Assembly (NCBI GenBank): GCA_016463225.1
Contig: JAEMRT010000003.1
Span: 8,073-72,072, forward strand
Source of the DNA: Sphingopyxis sp.
Lineage (GTDB): Bacteria; Pseudomonadota; Alphaproteobacteria; Sphingomonadales; Sphingomonadaceae
Reading direction: 5' to 3'
DNA: 64,000 bases
The position numbers and the translations under genes are program-made. Positions 38,816-45,201 of the stretch are shown one piece after another. Position 1 is the first letter of the stretch. Each line of letters begins with the position of its first letter. Under the pieces are notes generated by a model. The model was not told the DNA's origin and made no database searches. It was given only the letters and a program-made list of their open reading frames with translations.

Positions 38816-38832
38816 TCTACTAAATTAGATGA
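38816..38832. promoter_or_regulatory. Dyad motif TCTACTAAATTAGATGA, candidate operator
   Basis: This differs from the motif at 19095-19111 at one central base and keeps the symmetry TCnnCTAAnTTAGnnGA. A second palindrome, GAATTTAAATTC, sits at 38806-38817. It lies about 50 bases before the activator gene, where a repressor or activator could set its level. The binding protein is unknown. Confidence 0.5.
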
Positions 38833-38882
38833 CAATTCCCTGTTATGGGTTGAGGCCCTCGAGAGCGAGGTACGGAGGGCGC

Positions 38883-39986
38883 ATGACAATCACCTCATCG
38901 GAGCGGGCCGCGCATGTAGCGGATGTGGGGCTTATGTCGGCCGTGAAGGGCGACGGTCCGCCGCTCCTCGCCTATGATTGCGAATCTCACCATGCCGTCG
39001 GCCCGCGCGCTCGCGCGCTCATCTTCAACGACCCGCGCTCGCGGGCGCTGCTCCCGCTGATCGCACGCGTGGCGCCGAGCGAGGCCCATGTGCTGATTAT
39101 GGGCGAGACCGGGACCGGCAAGGAACTGGTCGCTCGCTATGTCCACAGTCTGAGCAGCCGCGCCGATACGCCTTTTGTCGCCGTCAACTGCGGCGCCTTT
39201 TCCGAATCGATGATCGAGGGCGAGCTGTTCGGATATGAAAAGGGGGCCTTCACTGGCGCCGCCGTCGCGCGCCCGGGCTGGTTCGAAGCGGCCAACGGCG
39301 GCACCCTGTTCCTCGACGAGCTTGGCGACTTGCCTTTGGCTCTGCAGGTGAAGTTGCTGCGGGTTCTCCAAGAGCGTGAAGTAGTTCGGCTCGGATCGCG
39401 CAAGGCCGTAGCGCTTGACGTACGGGTTATCGCCGCGACCAACGTCGAGCTCCAGCAGGCGGTGAAAGAAGGCCGGTTCCGGTCCGATCTCTATTACCGA
39501 TTGCAGGTCGTCCCCATTTCGCTGCTGCCGCTGCGCGAACGGCGCGCCGACATTCTGCCGCTCGCTCGCCATTTTCTCGAAGTCTATGGCGCACGCGTGC
39601 GTGCCAATCGTCTTGAGCTCAGCGTTGCCGCTGAAGAGGCGCTGTTTCAGCATGACTGGCCCGGCAATATTCGCGAACTCGAGAATGCCATCCACCGCGG
39701 CACGCTGGTTTGCGAGGACGGGCGCATCTCTCCTGCGCATCTCGGTCTCGACGATGCGGACAGCGAGGTGGTACAGAGCGGTGCAGACTCGTTCGAGGAT
39801 GCGGTCCGGCCCTTTGTCCGAAATTTGATTAAGGCCGATCACGCAAACCTGCTCGACCGGCTGGTCGCCTTCACGGTCACCGAGGCGTTCCGGCAATCCA
39901 ATCAGAACCAGATCAAGACCGCCGAGGCGTTGGGCGTGACGCGCAACGTCGTGCGCACGCACCTTAAAAATCTCGGCATGATCTGA
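38883..39986 (+). CDS. Sigma54-dependent activator without sensor domain (SfnR-like)
   Basis: The 367-aa bacterial enhancer-binding protein has the AAA+ domain from about residue 45: Walker A GETGTGKE (74-81), sigma54 loop GAFTGA (121-126), Walker B TLFLDE, arginine fingers in FRSDLYYRL, and a C-terminal Fis-like HTH (IKTAEALGVTRNVVRTHL). It lacks a regulatory N-terminal domain, like SfnR of Pseudomonas, which controls dimethyl sulfone use. It therefore is probably controlled by its own level. An upstream ATG at 38829 lies in the dyad motif; 38883 is preferred, with GGAGGG before it. Confidence 0.92.
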   Translation: MTITSSERAAHVADVGLMSAVKGDGPPLLAYDCESHHAVGPRARALIFNDPRSRALLPLIARVAPSEAHVLIMGETGTGKELVARYVHSLSSRADTPFVAVNCGAFSESMIEGELFGYEKGAFTGAAVARPGWFEAANGGTLFLDELGDLPLALQVKLLRVLQEREVVRLGSRKAVALDVRVIAATNVELQQAVKEGRFRSDLYYRLQVVPISLLPLRERRADILPLARHFLEVYGARVRANRLELSVAAEEALFQHDWPGNIRELENAIHRGTLVCEDGRISPAHLGLDDADSEVVQSGADSFEDAVRPFVRNLIKADHANLLDRLVAFTVTEAFRQSNQNQIKTAEALGVTRNVVRTHLKNLGMI

Positions 39987-39988
39987 CA

Positions 39989-40050
39989 CTGCCCGCGAGC
40001 CACGGCTGCAAATCCAACAGGGAAGCTGTTCAATATGCCGCAGCGGGCAG
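39989..40050. promoter_or_regulatory. Inverted pair CTGCCCGC / GCGGGCAG upstream of a sigma54 promoter
   Basis: CTGCCCGC (39989-39996) and GCGGGCAG (40043-40050) are exact inverted copies 46 bases apart, 46-107 bases before the -24/-12 element at 40096. They could be activator sites or the arms of a terminator for the preceding gene. Confidence 0.3.
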
Positions 40051-40095
40051 ACAAGCGTTCCACCGGAAATCCCGTATTTTAGCCGATTTTTCGAC

Positions 40096-40110
40096 TGGCA
40101 CAGCTTTTGC
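40096..40110 (+). promoter_or_regulatory. Sigma54 promoter for the dszB2-aldolase-dszA-dszB3 operon
   Basis: TGGCACAGCTTTTGC has GG at 40097-40098 and GC at 40109-40110, with 10 bases between and all consensus positions present. The first gene starts at 40150, giving a leader of about 30 bases. Confidence 0.8.
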
Positions 40111-40149
40111 TCATTACCGGACATGAAATGAGCCGGGAGCTGCCGATCC

Positions 40150-41268
40150 GTGTCGACCCTGTTGAAATCCGATCAAGCTGCGGCGGCGCTTCCGCAAGAA
40201 ATCTGGTTCACTCGCTGCCCGGTCCCGACCGCGACCGGGATCGCCTACAAGCTCGGCTGGCTGACCGAGGCCTTCGAGGAAGACGGGATTGCACTGCGCA
40301 CGCTCCAAGAATCTGGATCCGAACTCGGCCGCCACCATTATGATCACCGCCTGCCGACGCTGATCCGTGAAGGCGGCAACATGCTCGCCATTGCGGCGCG
40401 TGCGCAGGGCGAACCAACGAAACTCGTCGGGTTGACCTGGATCGAGGAAAGCCAACTGATCCTAACCCGGCCCGGGTCGGGCATCGCGTCTGCCGCCGAC
40501 CTCGCGGGCAAACGTCTCGCGCTTCCGGGTTGGAGTCATAACGATATTCCGAGCCATGTGCGGGGCACCAGCATTGCGCGCGGGATGTCGCTCGCGGGCT
40601 ATAGAGGCGTTCTGGCGTCTGCCGGGCTGACACTCGACGATGTGACTTTGGTCGAGACACCCGACCGGCTGCGCAATGTCGGCGGCGTGGGCCGCGACTT
40701 GCTGCAGCACGGCGAGAGGCGCCGTAGCGACCTCGGTCGCCTGTGGCCGATCGAGGCGCTCGACGATGGCCGGGTCGATGCCGTCTATGTCAAGGGTGCC
40801 GCCGCGCTCGATCAGGCGCGCGAGGCGGGGCTCGTCGTCGCGATCGACATCGATGCACTGCCTGACCGGCGCTATCGTGTGAATAACGGCACCCCGCGTC
40901 CCATCACGGTCCATCAAAGCCTAATCGACGATCATTTCGACCTGCTGGTCCGCTTTCTCGGCGTCACGTTGCGCGCGGCGGACTGGATTGCGGCGCAGCC
41001 GAACCGCCTGCGCAACATCTTGGAGCATGAGACCCAAGGCAGCGCCGGCGCCGTCGACCAAGCCTATGCGCGGCTCCACGAAGGCCTGCATCCTAAGCTC
41101 GACGACGAGCGGCTGGCCCTATTCGATCAGCAGAAGCGGTTCCTGTTCATGCACGGCTTCCTCGATGCCGATTTCGAGCTCGCCGACTGGGTCGATCCCC
41201 GGCCCCTGGAGGCCGCCTACTTTTCGAACGCTGAACGCAATCCCAACCTTTCAACCGGAGGAAATTGA
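40150..41268 (+). CDS. DszB-like desulfinase 2
   Basis: The 372-aa protein has no signal peptide and matches DszB (2'-hydroxybiphenyl-2-sulfinate desulfinase) at the catalytic positions: Cys23 in TRCPVPTA, His63 in RHHYDHR and Arg73 in IREGGN, with the same 10-residue gap from His to Arg. Two-lobe binding-protein segments follow (TWIEESQLILTRPGSG, DLAGKRLALPGW, GRVDAVYVKGAAAL, VNNGTPRP). It would release sulfite from an organic sulfinate in the cytoplasm. GTG start with GGGAG upstream. First gene of a sigma54-driven operon. Confidence 0.78.
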   Translation: MSTLLKSDQAAAALPQEIWFTRCPVPTATGIAYKLGWLTEAFEEDGIALRTLQESGSELGRHHYDHRLPTLIREGGNMLAIAARAQGEPTKLVGLTWIEESQLILTRPGSGIASAADLAGKRLALPGWSHNDIPSHVRGTSIARGMSLAGYRGVLASAGLTLDDVTLVETPDRLRNVGGVGRDLLQHGERRRSDLGRLWPIEALDDGRVDAVYVKGAAALDQAREAGLVVAIDIDALPDRRYRVNNGTPRPITVHQSLIDDHFDLLVRFLGVTLRAADWIAAQPNRLRNILEHETQGSAGAVDQAYARLHEGLHPKLDDERLALFDQQKRFLFMHGFLDADFELADWVDPRPLEAAYFSNAERNPNLSTGGN

Positions 41269-41270
41269 AC

Positions 41271-42017
41271 ATGTCTGATACAAACGGCCTGTCCGCGGAG
41301 GCGATCGCCTTCATAACGCAGGCAAGCGACGACGCGCGCCGCGCCTTCCGCCTGCTGCGTGAGAGCCGCACCGTCTCGGCGAGCGGCACGCTGGGCTTCG
41401 CCGTGCGGATTCCGGGCGAGGAGAAGATCGCGACGCTGAGCTATGTTGGCCTCTGGGAAGATGACCCCGACAAACCGCGCGTCAGCGTTATCGATTTCGA
41501 GGGCAACCGCTTGTGGGGCGCGGCGACGGGGGGCGAGGCTCGCTACCTCAAGATCTTCAAGAAGTATCCCGACTTCAAGGCAATTAGTCATATCCACACG
41601 CCGCACCTTGGCGCTTATTCGCAGGCGCACGAAGAATTGCCTTTGCTCTATGTGCCGAACCGCCGCTTCCGCTTCACCGCGAAGCTCCCCGTCTATATCA
41701 ACCGGCGGCAGGGCGAGCCCGATTTCATCCTCGAAGCGATCGAGCAGGACCGTGACGTACCCGGCATCATCGAGGCCAATGGCGGCGCGACGATCTGGAG
41801 TTGGAAGGGCATTCGCGATCTTGCCGAGACGATAGTGCTGCTCGAGGAAGGTGCACAGTTCCAGATACTCTCCGCGGCGCTCGGCGGCTCGCAGCCTTTC
41901 GGTCCCGGTGTGCTCGAGCAGCAATGGAAAATGGGCAAGCTCGTCGCCCCCGATGCCCGTGTCGACGACGACGGCACAATCCATCTGCCCGAAGAGGCCG
42001 TCCAAGCGGCCGAATAA
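41271..42017 (+). CDS. Class II aldolase/adducin-family protein
   Basis: The 248-aa protein has the zinc-aldolase fold with metal-ligand candidates in SHIHTPHLGAYSQAHEELP, and TVSASGTLGFAVRIPGEEK near the N-terminus. Members act as aldolases, epimerases or decarboxylases. It starts 2 bases after the dszB-like gene 2 stop, with GGAGG in front, and sits before the dszA-like gene. Its presence suggests that the substrate after desulfurisation, or its side chain, is cleaved further, which is not part of the classic dibenzothiophene pathway. Confidence 0.82.
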   Translation: MSDTNGLSAEAIAFITQASDDARRAFRLLRESRTVSASGTLGFAVRIPGEEKIATLSYVGLWEDDPDKPRVSVIDFEGNRLWGAATGGEARYLKIFKKYPDFKAISHIHTPHLGAYSQAHEELPLLYVPNRRFRFTAKLPVYINRRQGEPDFILEAIEQDRDVPGIIEANGGATIWSWKGIRDLAETIVLLEEGAQFQILSAALGGSQPFGPGVLEQQWKMGKLVAPDARVDDDGTIHLPEEAVQAAE

Positions 42018-42073
42018 ATCCCGGCGCCCCGTCGCGGGCGCCGCATCTTCCCCAAAATTTCGGAGCGATCCTC

Positions 42074-43435
42074 ATGAGCCGCAACAAACGCCAACTCGCA
42101 CTGGCTGTATTCCTCACCCGGCATGGCCATCACCCCGGCGCCTGGCGCCAGCCGGGCACCGCAAGCACCGGCAAGCCCGATTTCCGCTATTGGGCCGACC
42201 TCGTCCGCACTGCCGAGCGCGGCAAGCTCGATGCGGCGTTCTTCGCCGACTTCGTCGGCCAGAGCGGCGACAGCACCAAGGGGATCGAGCGGCGGCATGC
42301 CTTCCTCGATTTCGAACCGCTCACGGCGATCGCTGCGCTCGCGAGCATCACCAGCCACATCGGGCTGGTCGCGACAGTGAACACCAATTTCGAACAGCCC
42401 TATGCGCTCGCGCGGCGTTTTGCCTCGCTTGATCATATCAGCGGCGGCCGCACCGGGTGGAACATCGTTTCCTCGCTCGCCGATGGCGCGGCGAAAAGCT
42501 TCGGGATCGACCAGCCTGCTACCCATGCCGAACGCTATGCGCGGGCGCATGATTTCACCGAGCTTGCAAAGGCTCTGTGGAACAGCTGGGAAGACGACGC
42601 CTTCGACACCGCCGACAAGGACAGCGGCGTCTATCTCAACGCCGACGCGGTCCATCCCGTTCACTATCGCGGACCCTATTATCACATCGACTCGATCCTC
42701 GACATGCCGCGCCCGATCCAGGGCTATCCGGTCTTCGCGCAGGCAGGCAATTCCGAGGTCGGACGCGACTTCGCCGCGCGCCACGCCGAAATGATCTACG
42801 CCGCCGCGCAGTTCATCGAGGACGCGCAGGCCTTCTATAAGGATGTGAAGGATCGTGTTGCCGGTTACGGCCGCGATCCCGACACGCTGAAGGTGATGCC
42901 CGGTCTCTCCTACACCATCGGGTCGAGTCTGCAGGAAGCCCAAGACAAGTTCGGCGCGCTCGAAGAGAAAGTCGACTTCGGGGGCGACCTTAACCTCATG
43001 GGCCAGGATGTGAGCGCCTATCCGCTCGACGGACCGCTGCCGGATCTGCCCGAGCCCGAAAATGGCAAGGGGCGCTGGCGCCAGCTCACCGCGCTTGCGC
43101 GGCGCGAAAATCTGACCATCCGCCAGCTCTTCCTGCGTTTCAACGCGGTTCGCGGTCACCGCGTGGTGCTCGGCACGCCGACCGACATCGCCGACCAGAT
43201 CCAAGACTGGTTCGAGCGCGACGCCGCCGACGGGTTCAACCTGATCCCGCCGCTGCTACCGAGCTCACTCGAGGATTTCGTTGACCTCGTGGTTCCCGAG
43301 TTGCAGCGCCGCGGACTGTTCCGCACCGAATATGAAGGCACGACGCTGCGCGAGCATTTGGGGCTGCCGCGCCCGGTCAATCCTAATGCGCGCGCGGACA
43401 CATCGCCCGCGCCGGTCCTCGAATCCGCCGACTAA
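42074..43435 (+). CDS. DszA/NtaA/SnaA-family flavin-dependent monooxygenase
   Basis: The 453-aa luciferase-like TIM barrel has family signatures: HPGAWRQPGTAS, RTAERGKLDAAFFADFVG, SLDHISGGRTGWNIVSSL, YHIDSILDMPRPIQGYPVF and QAGNSEVGRDFAARHAEM. Members use reduced FMN from a partner reductase to oxidise nitrilotriacetate, pristinamycin or aryl sulfones (DszA). Between two dszB-like genes, sulfone-to-sulfinate cleavage is the most likely role, but the substrate is unknown. Length matches DszA. Confidence 0.85.
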   Translation: MSRNKRQLALAVFLTRHGHHPGAWRQPGTASTGKPDFRYWADLVRTAERGKLDAAFFADFVGQSGDSTKGIERRHAFLDFEPLTAIAALASITSHIGLVATVNTNFEQPYALARRFASLDHISGGRTGWNIVSSLADGAAKSFGIDQPATHAERYARAHDFTELAKALWNSWEDDAFDTADKDSGVYLNADAVHPVHYRGPYYHIDSILDMPRPIQGYPVFAQAGNSEVGRDFAARHAEMIYAAAQFIEDAQAFYKDVKDRVAGYGRDPDTLKVMPGLSYTIGSSLQEAQDKFGALEEKVDFGGDLNLMGQDVSAYPLDGPLPDLPEPENGKGRWRQLTALARRENLTIRQLFLRFNAVRGHRVVLGTPTDIADQIQDWFERDAADGFNLIPPLLPSSLEDFVDLVVPELQRRGLFRTEYEGTTLREHLGLPRPVNPNARADTSPAPVLESAD

Positions 43436-43459
43436 CTTTTCGTTTGAAGGGGAATTTCC

Positions 43460-44518
43460 TTGGCCCAGAAACTCGACACGCTCTGGTATACCCGCTGCCC
43501 GGTCCCGACCGGGCTCGGCATCGCGCTGCAGCAGGGATGGCTGGAACAGGCCTTCGCCGAGCAGGGGACGAGCCTCTCTTCGCTGCTCGAATCGAACGAT
43601 TTCGCCAAGCGGGAATCGCATTTCTCGCACACGGTGCAGAATTCGGTTCGCCATGGCGGCAACATCCCCGCGATCAGCGCGAAGGCGCGCGGGCGCAATA
43701 CGCGCGTTATCGGCCTGTCCTGGGCCGATGAAACCCAGCTGATCCTTGCGAGTCCGGAATCGGGTATCACCTCGGTCCGCGACCTGAAGGGCCGGCGCTT
43801 CGGCTTGCCCAACTGGAAGAATGTCGAGATCGACTTCACACGGGCGCAGGCGATTCGCGGCCTCGAGAACGCTCTGCGGCTCGAGGGGCTCGAAGTGTCT
43901 GACGTCGAGATCTTGGACCAGGATATCGACACGCACTACAGCGACGGGCAGGCCGAAAATGTCGGCGGCACGCTCGCTTGGAACGGCCGCAGCACGACCC
44001 GCGCTCGCGCAAATAATCTGGAACTGATCGCGCTGTTGCGCGGCGAAGTCGATGCGATATTCCTCAAAGGCGCGTCGGGCGCACAGATCGCGCACCAGTT
44101 CGGGCTGACGACGGTGATCGACACCGGCATTCATCCCGACCCGCTCGTGCGGGCGAATAATGGTACGCCGCGGACGCTCGCGGTCGACGGGCATCTCCTC
44201 GACAACCATTTCGACGCCGCGGTCACCATCGTCGAACAGGTGCTACGCGCCGAAGCCTGGGCGCAGGCGCACCCCTCCGAAGTTCGCCGTTATCTCGCGC
44301 GTGAGACCAACAGCAGCGAGTATTGGGTGGGCATAGCCTATGGCGAAGACGCGCAAAAACGGCTGAGGACCGATCTTTCCGAACAATCGATCGCCGGTAT
44401 CCAAAATTTCACCGATTTCCTGCACCGCTGGCACTTCATTCCTGAAAGCTTCGACGTGCGCCAGTGGATCGATCTGCGGCCGCTGGATGCCGCGCACGCC
44501 TTGCCCCTTGCTGTCTGA
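43460..44518 (+). CDS. DszB-like desulfinase 3
   Basis: The 352-aa protein, without signal peptide, keeps the DszB catalytic residues: Cys13 in TRCPVPTG, His54 in ESHFSH and Arg64 in VRHGGN, with the 10-residue His-Arg gap; HF right at the His matches DszB locally. Further segments are SWADETQLILASPESG, DLKGRRFGLPNW and GEVDAIFLKGASGA. The start is TTG with AAGGGGA 7 bases before it. It follows dszA by 24 bases and ends the operon, so it is the best candidate for the desulfinase partner of the monooxygenase. Confidence 0.8.
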   Translation: MAQKLDTLWYTRCPVPTGLGIALQQGWLEQAFAEQGTSLSSLLESNDFAKRESHFSHTVQNSVRHGGNIPAISAKARGRNTRVIGLSWADETQLILASPESGITSVRDLKGRRFGLPNWKNVEIDFTRAQAIRGLENALRLEGLEVSDVEILDQDIDTHYSDGQAENVGGTLAWNGRSTTRARANNLELIALLRGEVDAIFLKGASGAQIAHQFGLTTVIDTGIHPDPLVRANNGTPRTLAVDGHLLDNHFDAAVTIVEQVLRAEAWAQAHPSEVRRYLARETNSSEYWVGIAYGEDAQKRLRTDLSEQSIAGIQNFTDFLHRWHFIPESFDVRQWIDLRPLDAAHALPLAV

Positions 44519-44537
44519 GCGGACCGGCGCGCCGCTC
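44517..44537. terminator. Hairpin between convergent genes
   Basis: GAGCGG (44517-44522) pairs with CCGCTC (44532-44537) around nine bases, right at the stop of dszB-like 3. No T-run; a weak end point for convergent transcription. Confidence 0.35.
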
Positions 44538-44634
44538 ATATCGCTGTGCGCGATTTGACCACGCCCGAGGTTTCGCGGTCCGAGGATGCCGTTAACGCGT
44601 ACTAGGATCGGAATCGGGCGCGCGATGGGCCAAA

Positions 44635-45135
44635 TTACGGAACCTTCGCGGCAATCGCCTCGATCTCGATCAGGAAGTTCGGACCTGCCAGCCCGGCAAC
44701 CTGCACGGTCGAGCGCGCCACCAGATTGGGATTTTCGGCGGTGCCGAAGAATTCCTTGTAACCGGCGTTGAAGCCCGCAAAATCCATCTTGCCGCCCAGT
44801 TTCGGATCGCCAGTGACAAATACAGTCAGCTTGACGATGTCTGACATCGAATAACCGAGCTTTTCGAGCGCTGCCTTGATCTTATTGAATGTGCTGATCG
44901 TCTGCGTTTTGGTGTCTCCAAACGCCTCGATACTGTCGGTCTTGGCCGGATCGATCGGCGAGGCGAGCTGGCCGCTCAGGAGCACGATCTCGGCGCCCGG
45001 AGGAAGGGTGACGCCGCCGAGGATGATCGCCGGCGGCGGATTGGTGTGACGCACGATCGCGGAAGGCACGGGCTCTGCGGCTGCGGCGCTCCCGCCGAGC
45101 AGCGATGCGGCGATCAAGATACTCAAGGCTTTCAT
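44635..45135 (-). CDS. Exported RidA-family imine/enamine deaminase
   Basis: The 166-aa protein has a signal peptide (LSILIAASLLGGSAAAAEPV) and a RidA/YjgF domain: AEIVLLSGQLASPIDP, STFNKIKAALEKLGYSMSDIVKLTVFV and LVARSTVQVAGLAGPNFLIEIEAIA (in segments), with the conserved Arg in ARSTVQV. RidA hydrolyses reactive imines made by flavin oxidases and PLP enzymes. It is last in an operon after an exported flavin oxidase (47830-49443), so it may detoxify the oxidase product in the periplasm. GGGAG 6 bases before the ATG sets the start. Confidence 0.85.
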   Translation of the reverse strand: MKALSILIAASLLGGSAAAAEPVPSAIVRHTNPPPAIILGGVTLPPGAEIVLLSGQLASPIDPAKTDSIEAFGDTKTQTISTFNKIKAALEKLGYSMSDIVKLTVFVTGDPKLGGKMDFAGFNAGYKEFFGTAENPNLVARSTVQVAGLAGPNFLIEIEAIAAKVP

Positions 45136-45201
45136 GTCCATCTCCCTATATTGCGGCGGTTTGGCATGGAGCTCTTGGAGCCCCATGCCAATTCCCGGCC
45201 A

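Noticed and set aside
37723-44518. Reading the three DszB-like proteins as ABC transporter binding proteins
   Set aside because: None has a signal peptide or lipobox, all keep the CPVP Cys and Arg of DszB, and a separate lipoprotein binding protein is present at 36279-37388.
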